DNA of 64,000 nucleotides from the NCBI RefSeq assembly GCF_946479755.1, contig NZ_CAMLHC010000028.1, positions 38,234 to 102,233 of the forward strand, given 5' to 3'. The DNA is from an uncultured Chitinophaga sp. (lineage in GTDB: Bacteria > Bacteroidota > Bacteroidia > Chitinophagales > Chitinophagaceae). This document shows positions 8,801 to 16,038 of this stretch, one piece after another. The notes beneath the pieces are model-generated. The model was not told the origin of the DNA, did no database searches, and worked only from the letters and a program-made list of their open reading frames with translations. The first letter of the stretch is position 1; the number at the start of each line of letters is the position of its first letter. The position numbers and the translations under genes were made by a program.

Positions 8801-9984
8801 ACCGCAAATACAACGAAGGCGGCCAACTAATTGAATCAGGCGAAGCCCGCTTTCATTACGATGAAGCCGGAAATCTCTCTAAAAAGGTAGTTACCACATC
8901 TGCCTCCCCTGCCACCTGGGAATACCGCTGGTACACCAACGGAATGCTCAAAGAGGTCGTCTCACCGGATAATAATGTGACCAGCTTTCAGTATGACGCA
9001 CTTGGACGAAGGACTGAAAAAAATACAAAAGGGCGGATCACCCGTTTTGTTTGGGATGGTAACCGTCCCCTTCACGAATGGACCTATCCCGAAAACGACC
9101 GGCCGCGGAAATTGGTAGGTGAGAACGGCGATATCATCCAAAGCCATCCGGAACCCGTTCCTGCAGAAAACTTAGTCACCTGGATGTTTGACGAGGGCAG
9201 CTTCCGGTTGTCTGCCAAGATTACGGCTAAAGGACGATATGCTGTTATTACGGATCATATTGGTACACCCTGCGCGGCCTATGATGAAAGCGGCAACAGC
9301 GTATGGGCCGCTGATTTGGATATTTACGGGAAAGTACGTTTATTACAAGGGGCACAGGAATTTATACCATTCCGGTACCAGGGTCAGTATGAAGATGAGG
9401 AAACCGGACTTTACTACAATCGCTTCCGGTATTACGATCCTGGTGCAGGACGATATATAAGCCCCGATCCTATTGGCCTTGGCGGAGGCATCAGTGCGTA
9501 CAGCTATGTGCCTGACCCAACTACACAGGTAGACGTATTTGGCCTGACGCCAACCGATCCGTTTGACGATCTGGCACAGCTACGGTCCGACCTGGGAATG
9601 CCCAATACGGGGGAAAGAGTGAAAGACGGTGTGCTTACCCGGCTGGATGTTGGAGACAGCCAGTACTATGGTATCAATACCTGGGCCAGCAGTGACGCCG
9701 CGGCGGCAAAAGCTTTCCAGGACGCGGGATTAAACAAGCCCCATAGTATTTTTGCCAATCATGCCGAAGGGGATGTACTCCTACAGGCTTTCAGAGATGG
9801 CGGCCCAAGGACTGGCGGCGTAGGACATTTATATGTTGATGCCGATGTCTGTGGCTGGTGCCGGTCTAACATTAACAGCGTCGTTAAACAATTAGGACTG
9901 GACGATCTTATCATCCACCAAAAAGGTAAAGATCCTGTCAGTGTAAAAGACATCAATAAAAAACCTAAAATTAAATGTGAATGA
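5827..9984 (+). CDS. RHS-repeat polymorphic toxin with PAAR-like N-terminus and C-terminal deaminase-like toxin domain
   Basis: A 1385-residue RHS protein, probably a contact-delivered effector. Residues 1 to about 160 resemble the PAAR-like front of type VI secretion RHS proteins, followed by a glycine/hydrophobic segment (about 165-200) and a DUF6531-like start (about 216-245). Dozens of YD/RHS repeats follow, ending in the RHS core (about 1183-1215) with PDPIGL at 1213-1218. The usual downstream DPxG autocleavage site is altered to DVFG. The last 140 residues are the variable toxin: HAEG (H1312, E1314) and CGWC (C1342, C1345) are the zinc and proton-shuttle motifs of the cytidine-deaminase fold. 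Spacing resembles DddA/SCP1.201-like and BURPS668_1122-like toxins, so the target may be DNA, RNA or a nucleotide. The downstream immunity gene overlaps by 4 bp. Confidence 0.88.
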   Translation: MLISSKHFTPVIGLDIHIVILLGFPVPLPHPFIGLVIDPMDYVPFIGATTHINHVPRGKSDTSGMLIFLFHIPMGGPFLLAPMIGHESVNFFGSKKVTVEGNLMTPSGHMLMTCNDIGLPLSLTPGKKFKPIPSLFLPTSYSIPLSFGKPVNVGGPYVPDWAGVLLNLIMSFGFGSLMKGLGKAGKKALTKFNHALKGKIGSNKLSKTLCKMGFEPVDLVQGIVIYDGVDFELPGPIPLKWERSWNSDSTFEGLLGHGTHLCYDMRLQEFPTEAATVVLLGDGRSAVFDALPYSGNTDYNRHERLLLTRTNTEEYTLFNYENRYTYTFRQLQPAEKQYRLISISDERGFMISFHYNNAGHLLRIIDSAGRHLVTAHDEAGRLTRVTAHHQGKTREMISYSYNDAGDLNEITDPLGATTYLTYQDHLMVKKTDRNGHSFYWSYDEKHRCVHTTGDNRLLEGWLEYHPDKGYNLISDSRGTTTYYYRPDFVVTQIKNSLGHSRFYEYTDEMEVYREIDAEGNVTGYTYDDSGNRTSVVLPDGAAYTFLFDDQGRMIHEEDPAGNSRTYIYYKTTGLLHTITDANGCISIRRYNEQNLLSVVETENEDKVVLRYDGDYNIRSVQSKKGQISHWEYDAWGQCLSQVNPEQETREFSYDPLGRITDIRQPNGHHIQLAYNAYNKITWLKDGNHDIRFDYTPLGNVRLRDENGAKIHYSYNRQEELTGVVNEHGKRFRLERNTNGDIISETTFSGITRSFQYDSAGKIVRVQLPANRWIVLEYDSNGQIIRREYDDGTWEAFSYNRGGYLIEAANQHTTIKFQRDLLGRVTAEWQNGHLVSSVYNTDGLRSNVNSSLGAQFRFDWDQAGQLTGINAQTEDKPDDWKAHIERDLAGREIERYLPGDLRQSWQYQPVTESNGLPVSQQVTRSGHTIRSCQYLWDGKNQLKQISDLLSRKLTKFGYDAADKLSWAQYENGETVYRTRDKAGNLYRSVTRNDRKYNEGGQLIESGEARFHYDEAGNLSKKVVTTSASPATWEYRWYTNGMLKEVVSPDNNVTSFQYDALGRRTEKNTKGRITRFVWDGNRPLHEWTYPENDRPRKLVGENGDIIQSHPEPVPAENLVTWMFDEGSFRLSAKITAKGRYAVITDHIGTPCAAYDESGNSVWAADLDIYGKVRLLQGAQEFIPFRYQGQYEDEETGLYYNRFRYYDPGAGRYISPDPIGLGGGISAYSYVPDPTTQVDVFGLTPTDPFDDLAQLRSDLGMPNTGERVKDGVLTRLDVGDSQYYGINTWASSDAAAAKAFQDAGLNKPHSIFANHAEGDVLLQAFRDGGPRTGGVGHLYVDADVCGWCRSNINSVVKQLGLDDLIIHQKGKDPVSVKDINKKPKIKCE

Positions 9985-10382
9985 TAGTCAAACTTTTAAT
10001 GATAGACGACCAGCCGACCGGTGATGACTTCATCTCCGATCCCAGCCTGGAAGATATTATCAGTTCGTTTAAACAGCTCAACGGCCAAAACCATACCTAT
10101 ATTGGCTTGTATAAAGAAGAGGAGCCCAACATGGACGAATTCATGTTAGTAGGTGGTGGCGGTGATAAATACGTTTGCTCCTATTATAAAGACGGTGACG
10201 AATACTACCTGGTCAACAATAATATCATTGACCCGGATAAACTGGTGGAAATACCCATCGGGCAAATGAATATAAAACCGTTGAAATACGTAAGCAGCAG
10301 CCCTGATGAAATCATTCAGGCTTTGGATACTTATTATTCCACCGGCGAAATGGCGCCGGACTTACAGTGGGAAAAATCATAA
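9981..10382 (+). CDS. Imm1-like immunity protein for the RHS toxin
   Basis: A 133-residue acidic cytoplasmic protein whose ATG overlaps the toxin stop codon (ATGA), implying coupled translation. The pattern is that of the Imm1 immunity family: a helical start ending in a conserved-looking serine/isoleucine helix, a central strand rich in glycine (LVGGGGDKYVCSY), and a C-terminal helix before MAPDLQWEKS with a near-terminal tryptophan. Imm1 proteins are known partners of deaminase-type toxins, which agrees with the toxin domain upstream. It should bind the toxin domain and block it in the producer and its kin. The family call comes from pattern recognition, not from a profile search. Confidence 0.7.
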   Translation: MIVKLLMIDDQPTGDDFISDPSLEDIISSFKQLNGQNHTYIGLYKEEEPNMDEFMLVGGGGDKYVCSYYKDGDEYYLVNNNIIDPDKLVEIPIGQMNIKPLKYVSSSPDEIIQALDTYYSTGEMAPDLQWEKS

Positions 10383-10533
10383 AAAATTGTCCCTGACGAA
10401 GGAAACATGGTCGGCAAAACAGTGATAACAAGCGCTACGCCGGTGATATGGGCTGGCACGCCAATGGCTTGCCGGAGGCGCTTATCCGGCCGGAAAACAA
10501 ACTGATTCACACAAGCAGATTACAGCACCAACC

Positions 10534-11136
10534 ATGGCATTACAAACTGACGCGTTACACGCTCTAAGAGACAAATTGCTCAACTGGCAGCACCTTACTG
10601 AACCGGAGCTGGAAACATCTGTCCGGGAATTTGAAAAAATACCGCGTGCGGAAGTCTCTACCTTTTATACCCCGGTATTGTCCAACAATGACCTGGGAGC
10701 CATATTGGTGGCTATTGGCAGGCAGTTCCCCGAAAACACCAAACTACAGGTCAATGTGGTGTCCGCATTAGGCAATATGGTATTACGGTATGGACTAACG
10801 CCCACAGATGCCATGTTCGACTACCTGGTAGCTACCGTTGATAACAGGAAGGTCAACTTTTATGTGGCGCTGCATATCCGTGTTTTCCCACAGTACCAGA
10901 CGTGGGACAGGAAGTGGGAATATCTTTTGTCGGTGCCGGATATTGCACCCAGGAAAAAATCCTTTGTTGTTTTTTACGACACAGTAAGGCAGCAGCTGGA
11001 GAAACATGATATTATGCCATTAGCGGTGAAGCAGGTGGTTATCAAAAAAATCCAGGCCCAACTGGAAGATGAAAACCTGCATCCTTATCTGAAAGACGAC
11101 TACCTGGCCACCTTGCACGCAGTGGTGGAACAATAA
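10534..11136 (+). CDS. Hypothetical helical protein beside the toxin-immunity pair
   Basis: I do not recognise this 200-residue protein. It has no signal peptide or membrane segment and reads as a string of amphipathic helices, like a short ARM/HEAT-type repeat protein. The C-terminal half is rich in lysine and glutamine. It lies 151 bp after the immunity gene on the same strand and is convergent with ilvA. Positions directly behind RHS toxin genes often hold extra or orphan immunity genes, so a second immunity role is possible but unproven. A housekeeping role unrelated to the toxin is equally open. Confidence 0.6.
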   Translation: MALQTDALHALRDKLLNWQHLTEPELETSVREFEKIPRAEVSTFYTPVLSNNDLGAILVAIGRQFPENTKLQVNVVSALGNMVLRYGLTPTDAMFDYLVATVDNRKVNFYVALHIRVFPQYQTWDRKWEYLLSVPDIAPRKKSFVVFYDTVRQQLEKHDIMPLAVKQVVIKKIQAQLEDENLHPYLKDDYLATLHAVVEQ

Positions 11137-11138
11137 AA

Positions 11139-11166
11139 AAGCCCGCTCATAAAAATGACCAGGCTT
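11139..11166. terminator. Bidirectional terminator between the orphan gene and ilvA
   Basis: AAGCC (11139-11143) pairs with GGCTT (11162-11166) and TCAT with ATGA around an AAAA loop, with a 3-base internal mismatch. It is preceded by an A run and lies between two convergent genes. Confidence 0.45.
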
Positions 11167-11198
11167 GTATTACTCTTAAAACAACTATTTGTCAAACT

Positions 11199-12458
11199 CT
11201 AAACCAGATAACCAAACAGGTTATCATCTTTATTCAATTCGGTGAATTGAAAGTTATATTTCCGGAAATTAGCGATGAGGATATCATAATCCTCCCTGCA
11301 CTTCAGCTCTATGCCAACCAATGCCGGGCCTGTTTCCTTGTTATGTTTCTGAATAAATTCAAAGCGGGTGATATCGTCGTTAGGTCCGAGGATATGATTC
11401 AGGAATTCCCTGAGTGCGCCCGGACGCTGTGCAAAGCGAACGATAAAGTAGTGTTTCAGTCCTTCGTAGAGGAGTGAGCGTTCCTTTATTTCCTGCATGC
11501 GGTCGATATCGTTGTTACTGCCGCTGATGATGCAGACAACTTTTTTCCCTTTGATTTCTTCCGCGTGGTCCTGGAGGGCGGTGATGGAGAGTGCGCCGGC
11601 CGGTTCCACCACGATGGCATCTTCATTATACAGCTTGAGGATAGTGGAGCACACCATGCCTTCCGGCACGAGGTGCATTTTATCCAATACTTCGCGGCAT
11701 ACCTCGTAATTGAGGGTCCCTACTCTTTTCACAGCGGCGCCGTCCACGAAACGTTCTATTTCATCGAGGGTTACAGGGCCACCGTTTTCGAAAGCGCGTG
11801 TCATGGAAGGAGCGCCTTCTGGTTCTACACCGATGATGCGGGTTTTAGGGCTGTAGGTTTTGAAGTAGGTGCCTACGCCGGCGGCGAGGCCGCCACCGCC
11901 TATGGGTACAAATAAATAATCGATGTTGGTCTGGTCTTCCAGAATTTCTACTGCCACGGTGCCTTGTCCTTCTACGATTTTAGCGTTGTCGAAGGGGGGA
12001 ATGAAGGTCATGCCGCTGGCGGCGGTGAAGGCCTGTGCTTCGGCGGAGCAGTCATCGAAAGTATCGCCGGTGAGGCGTATTTCGATGTTATCGCCACCGA
12101 ACATATTGACCTGATTTACTTTTTGCTTTGGTGTGATGATCGGCATGAAAACCACGCCTTTGATGTTCATAGCTTTACAGGCATAGGCAAAACCCTGTGC
12201 ATGGTTACCGGCGCTGGCGCAGGTAACGCCTTTAGCCAGCAGATCGGCAGGCAGGCTGCTGATCAGATTGTAGGCGCCGCGGAGTTTGTAGGAGCGTACA
12301 ATCTGCATATCCTCTCTTTTCAGATATACATCACAGTTATAGCGACGGGAGAGCGTAGCGCTATAAGTCAACGGAGTGCGGTTCACCACAGGCTTCAATT
12401 TCACCGACGCATCGAGGATATTGAGCGGGCTAACGCCAGATATTACATTAGAGGACAT
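11199..12458 (-). CDS. ilvA: Threonine ammonia-lyase (threonine dehydratase), biosynthetic
   Basis: A PLP enzyme that converts L-threonine to 2-oxobutanoate and ammonia, the first committed step to isoleucine. The PLP lysine is K58 in SYKLRGA; the substrate loop SAGNHAQG is at 82-89 and the phosphate-binding GGGGL lies near residue 190. The C-terminal 90 residues form one ACT-like regulatory domain, so feedback inhibition by isoleucine is likely. At 419 residues this is the short single-domain form, not the 510-residue enterobacterial form. It is the last gene of the ilv cluster, 74 bp after ilvC, with a 19-bp inverted repeat between them. Confidence 0.93.
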   Translation of the reverse strand: MSSNVISGVSPLNILDASVKLKPVVNRTPLTYSATLSRRYNCDVYLKREDMQIVRSYKLRGAYNLISSLPADLLAKGVTCASAGNHAQGFAYACKAMNIKGVVFMPIITPKQKVNQVNMFGGDNIEIRLTGDTFDDCSAEAQAFTAASGMTFIPPFDNAKIVEGQGTVAVEILEDQTNIDYLFVPIGGGGLAAGVGTYFKTYSPKTRIIGVEPEGAPSMTRAFENGGPVTLDEIERFVDGAAVKRVGTLNYEVCREVLDKMHLVPEGMVCSTILKLYNEDAIVVEPAGALSITALQDHAEEIKGKKVVCIISGSNNDIDRMQEIKERSLLYEGLKHYFIVRFAQRPGALREFLNHILGPNDDITRFEFIQKHNKETGPALVGIELKCREDYDILIANFRKYNFQFTELNKDDNLFGYLV

Positions 12459-12474
12459 ATTAGATCATTTGAAG

Positions 12475-12523
12475 ATTTGGTTATTTGATTATTAAGTTTA
12501 GCTCAATAATCAAATAACCAAAT
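12475..12523. repeat. Perfect 19-bp inverted repeat between ilvC and ilvA
   Basis: Arms 12475-12493 and 12505-12523 are exact reverse complements around an 11-base loop. The left arm reads as 8-base units ATTTGGTT, ATTTGATT, ATTAAGTT. It could fold as an RNA hairpin in the ilv transcript. It lacks a GC-rich stem and a clean T run, so it is not a typical terminator. Confidence 0.75.
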
Positions 12524-12532
12524 CATAAAATA

Positions 12533-13576
12533 TTATGCGTTCGGTCTGAGCTTACGAACAGCTGCACCGGCCTGCCACATTTCGCTTTCGCGCAGTTCTT
12601 TCAGTTCTTCGTTCAGTTTCTCACGGTAGTCCGGAGTGCTGTTGGAAGCGATAGAACGGGCAGCTTCTTTACCGGCAGCTACGCTGGCGTACAGCTCATC
12701 AAATACAGGCTGGGTAGCGTCTTTAAATTTCTTCCACCAGTCGAGCGCACCACGCTGAGCGGTAGTAGAGCAGTTAGCATACATCCAGTCCATACCGTTT
12801 TCAGCAACGAGCGGCATGAGAGACTGAGTCAGCTCTTCTACCGTTTCGTTGAATGCTTCAGACGGAGAGTGACCGTTTCTGCGCAGTGTTTCGTATTGAG
12901 CGGCGAAGATACCCTGGATACAGCCCATCAGTGAACCACGTTCGCCGGTGAGGTCAGAGAATACTTCTTTTTTGAAGTCTGTTTCGAACAGGTAACCGGA
13001 GCCTACGCCGATACCCAGCGCTACTACGCGTTCTTTAGCGCGGCCGGTAGCATCCTGGAAGATAGCGTAGCTGGAGTTCAGGCCCTGACCAGCGAGGAAC
13101 AGGCGGCGCAGAGAGGTACCGGAACCTTTGGGGGCTACCAGGATTACGTCTACGTCAGCAGGCGGTATGATACCAGTCTGTTCTTTATAGGTGATACCAA
13201 ATCCATGGGAGAAATACAGTGCTTTACCAGGAGTCAGGTGTTGTTTCAGGGTAGGCCACAGGGTGATCTGACCAGCGTCGGACAACAGGAACTGAATGAT
13301 GGTACCTTTGGCAGCGGCTTCTTCGATATCGAATAAAGTTTCGCCCGGAACCCAGCCATCAGCGACTGCTTTATCCCATGTTTTGGAATTTTTACGCTGA
13401 CCAACGATAACGTTGAAGCCGTTATCTTTCAGGTTCAGTGCCTGGCCGGGGCCTTGTACACCATAGCCGATAACAGCGATGACTTCGTTTTTCAGGACTT
13501 CCCTTGCTTTTTCCATTGGGAATTCTTCCCTGGTTACTACTTCTTCGAGTACACCTCCAAAATTGATGGTTGCCAT
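12533..13576 (-). CDS. ilvC: Ketol-acid reductoisomerase (NADP+)
   Basis: It converts 2-acetolactate or 2-aceto-2-hydroxybutanoate to the dihydroxy acid by Mg2+-dependent alkyl migration and NADPH reduction, the second shared step of valine and isoleucine synthesis. The Rossmann loop is GYGVQG (37-42), and the basic stretch GQRKNSKTW (59-67) after the next strand should bind the NADPH phosphate. The knotted C-terminal domain shows SDLTGERGSLMG and the acidic Mg2+ ligands around EAFNETVEEL. Its 347 residues match the class I enzyme. It lies in the ilv cluster, 99 bp after ilvN, with a heptamer repeat array in the gap. Confidence 0.95.
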   Translation of the reverse strand: MATINFGGVLEEVVTREEFPMEKAREVLKNEVIAVIGYGVQGPGQALNLKDNGFNVIVGQRKNSKTWDKAVADGWVPGETLFDIEEAAAKGTIIQFLLSDAGQITLWPTLKQHLTPGKALYFSHGFGITYKEQTGIIPPADVDVILVAPKGSGTSLRRLFLAGQGLNSSYAIFQDATGRAKERVVALGIGVGSGYLFETDFKKEVFSDLTGERGSLMGCIQGIFAAQYETLRRNGHSPSEAFNETVEELTQSLMPLVAENGMDWMYANCSTTAQRGALDWWKKFKDATQPVFDELYASVAAGKEAARSIASNSTPDYREKLNEELKELRESEMWQAGAAVRKLRPNA

Positions 13577-13587
13577 GTTTTGTGTTT

Positions 13588-13622
13588 TTAGCTTTTAGCT
13601 ACTAGCCATTAGCTATTAGCTG
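13588..13622. repeat. Five tandem heptamers, consensus TTAGCTA
   Basis: Five adjacent 7-base units, TTAGCTT, TTAGCTA, CTAGCCA, TTAGCTA and TTAGCTG, fill the ilvN-ilvC gap. TAGCTA is self-complementary, so the array is the same on both strands. A related but inverted array lies between ilvE and ilvD. Confidence 0.8.
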
Positions 13623-13675
13623 TAAATTTTAAGTAAATGTGAATAAAGGCTTATTGTTGTTGAGGCTCCCGGCGC

Positions 13676-14206
13676 TTACGCTTCCGATGAGGCCTGCAGT
13701 TCTTTCAGGTGCTCGTGGAAACGGCGGCTCCATTTCACAATGGCCACCCTTCCGCTTTTGGAATATTCTATCAGACCATAGGGCTCCAGCTTTTTGATAA
13801 AGGCTGTCAGCTCCTGCTGGTGACCGGTTTTTTCGATCACAAAATAGTCTGCCGTAATCGTCAGGATACGTGCCTGATTTTCACGGATCAGCCGTTCGAT
13901 ATCACCGGTATCCAGTGACTTCGTGGAAATCTTATACAATGCCAGTTCCTGGTACACCACTTCCTCTTCTTCGTGTACAAAGGCACGGTGAATTTCAATC
14001 AGTCTCTCGATCTGACCGACCACCTTATCCAGTTTTTCACGTGTAGACATCACCGTTATGATGAACTTATACACGCCGGGGATCTCAGTTTCAGCAGTTG
14101 TCAGGCTGGTGATATTGATCCCTCTGCGGGTAAATATAATGGTGATACGGTTGGTGATACCTATACGGTCTTCCGTATAAACCGTGACTGTATATTCTTT
14201 TTGCAT
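13676..14206 (-). CDS. ilvN: Acetolactate synthase, regulatory small subunit
   Basis: The 176-residue regulatory partner of IlvB in acetohydroxyacid synthase. An N-terminal ACT domain (about residues 4-78) has the usual start EYTVTVYTEDRIGITNRIT and should bind valine for feedback inhibition. The C-terminal half, with the motif IEYSKSGRVAIVKW, matches the ALS small-subunit C-terminal domain. The length is normal for the family. It follows ilvB by 107 bp and precedes ilvC on the same strand, so subunit stoichiometry is set within one transcript. Confidence 0.93.
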   Translation of the reverse strand: MQKEYTVTVYTEDRIGITNRITIIFTRRGINITSLTTAETEIPGVYKFIITVMSTREKLDKVVGQIERLIEIHRAFVHEEEEVVYQELALYKISTKSLDTGDIERLIRENQARILTITADYFVIEKTGHQQELTAFIKKLEPYGLIEYSKSGRVAIVKWSRRFHEHLKELQASSEA

Positions 14207-14313
14207 AAAAACAGCTTGGGCATCCTCCCTCCTGGTAACGGCCTTTGGCCGGCGAAAAAGAGAGGCAATTCTTGTAAAAAATTTATTTACTTGTCTGTTA
14301 TAACCGGGTGGTA

Positions 14314-16038
14314 TTATTCCAGTCTGATGGTGGTAACGGGGGTACCGGCAGGAATCATCGGAAACACGTTGTCTTCTTTTTCCACCACTACTTCCAGCAG
14401 GTAAGCTCCTTCGGTGGCCAGCATTTCATCAATGGCAGCGGAGATATCTTCCCTGGCAGTGACTTTTTTGCCCGGGATAAAAAACCCTTTGGCGATCTGA
14501 ACGAAGTCGGGGTTGACCATTTCAGTGGAAGAGTAACGTTTATCGAAGAACAGTTGCTGCCACTGGCGTACCATGCCGAGGAAGTTATTGTTCAGGATCA
14601 CGATCTTCACGCCGATTTTGGATTGGTAGATGGTGCCCAGTTCCTGGAGCGTCATCTGGAAACAACCATCACCGATAACGGCCACGACTTCTTTTTCCGG
14701 TGTGCCCATTTTAGCGCCCATGGCGGCTGGCAGTGAGAAGCCCATAGTGCCCATGCCTCCGGAAGTGATGTTGGTATTTGGATTTTTGAAGCGGTAATAA
14801 CGGGAAGCGATCATCTGGTGCTGTCCTACGTCTGTTACCAGTACTGCTTCTCCTTTTGTTTTTTCAGAGATCAGGCGTACTACTTCCGCCATTTTCAGTT
14901 CACCGGTTTCAGGATACAGTTCACCATGCTGAACTTTATCGTATTCTTTTTTGTCGGCGGCCCTGAACTCAGCCAGCCATTCCTCGTGCCTGGCGGGCTG
15001 TACTTCTTTGAGCAGCGCCTGGAGCGCGGTTTTAGCATCTGCATGCAGTGCTACGTCTGCTTTGATGATTTTATTGATTTCAGCTGCGTCGATTTCGATG
15101 TGGATCACTTTTGCGTTGGCCACATAAGTGCTCACGTCACCCGTTACACGGTCATCGAAACGCATGCCTACCGCGATAACGGTATCACACTCACCGGTGA
15201 GGATATTGGGCGCGTAGTTGCCGTGCATTCCCAGTAAGCCTACATACAGCGGATGATCTACCGGAACGGCAGACAAACCGAGCAGCGTGGAAGCCATGGG
15301 GATGTGCGCTTTCTCCGCCAGCGCTATCAGTTCTTTTTCGGCGCCGGACAACAGTACGCCGTGGCCTACCAGCAGGTAGGGTTTCTTCGCCGAGTTGATC
15401 AGCGCAGCAGCTTCTTTCACCGCGTCCAGTCTCAATTCCGGTACCGGCTGATAGCTACGTATATGCGTGCACGGTACATACTCGTATTCACATTCGCCGA
15501 CCTGTGCATTTTTGGTGATATCTACCAGAACGGGGCCGGGACGGCCGCTGCGGGCGATATAAAAAGCTTTGGCGATAGCGCCGGGGATGTCTTCCTGGCG
15601 GGTCACCTGTATATTCCATTTAGTGATGGGCATGGTGATACCGATCACGTCAGTTTCCTGGAAAGCGTCTGTACCCAGCAGGGAAGCAGCCACCTGGCCG
15701 GTGATGCACACCATGGGCGTACTGTCCATATAAGCGTCTGCAAGGCCGGTGACCAGGTTGGTAGCGCCCGGGCCGGAGGTGGCGAAAGCCACTCCTACTT
15801 TGCCGGAGCTGCGGGCATAACCCTGGGCCGCATGTGTAGCACCCTGTTCATGCCTTACCAGTATATGATGTACCTTGTCCTGGAAATCGTACAGGGCATC
15901 ATAGATAGGCATGATAGCCCCGCCGGGATAACCGAAGATGGTGTCCACACCTTCTGCGATGAGGGAACGGATCACAGCTTCTGAGCCGGAAATAACAGGC
16001 TTTGCAGACAACCGCTTATCGGCTTTCTCAGCTTTCAT
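14314..16038 (-). CDS. ilvB: Acetolactate synthase, catalytic large subunit
   Basis: A thiamine-diphosphate enzyme that condenses two pyruvates, or pyruvate with 2-oxobutanoate, at the branch to valine and isoleucine. Visible are the catalytic glutamate region [18 protein letters not shown], the segment [11 protein letters not shown], and the ThDP motif starting GDGCFQM and ending ILNNN. I place the start at the ATG at 16038, which follows AGAAGGA and overlaps the ilvD stop by 11 bp, giving 574 residues. The frame stays open to a possible start at 16098, but those 20 extra residues lie inside ilvD and lack a ribosome site. Translational coupling to ilvD is likely. Confidence 0.93.
   Translation of the reverse strand: MKAEKADKRLSAKPVISGSEAVIRSLIAEGVDTIFGYPGGAIMPIYDALYDFQDKVHHILVRHEQGATHAAQGYARSSGKVGVAFATSGPGATNLVTGLADAYMDSTPMVCITGQVAASLLGTDAFQETDVIGITMPITKWNIQVTRQEDIPGAIAKAFYIARSGRPGPVLVDITKNAQVGECEYEYVPCTHIRSYQPVPELRLDAVKEAAALINSAKKPYLLVGHGVLLSGAEKELIALAEKAHIPMASTLLGLSAVPVDHPLYVGLLGMHGNYAPNILTGECDTVIAVGMRFDDRVTGDVSTYVANAKVIHIEIDAAEINKIIKADVALHADAKTALQALLKEVQPARHEEWLAEFRAADKKEYDKVQHGELYPETGELKMAEVVRLISEKTKGEAVLVTDVGQHQMIASRYYRFKNPNTNITSGGMGTMGFSLPAAMGAKMGTPEKEVVAVIGDGCFQMTLQELGTIYQSKIGVKIVILNNNFLGMVRQWQQLFFDKRYSSTEMVNPDFVQIAKGFFIPGKKVTAREDISAAIDEMLATEGAYLLEVVVEKEDNVFPMIPAGTPVTTIRLE

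Noticed and set aside
10383..10533. Remnant of an alternative RHS toxin tip between the immunity gene and the orphan gene
   Set aside because: A short open frame exists but shows no RHS core or toxin motif, so a displaced tip cannot be supported.
13588..13622. CRISPR-like repeat array
   Set aside because: The units are seven bases with no spacers and no cas genes are present.
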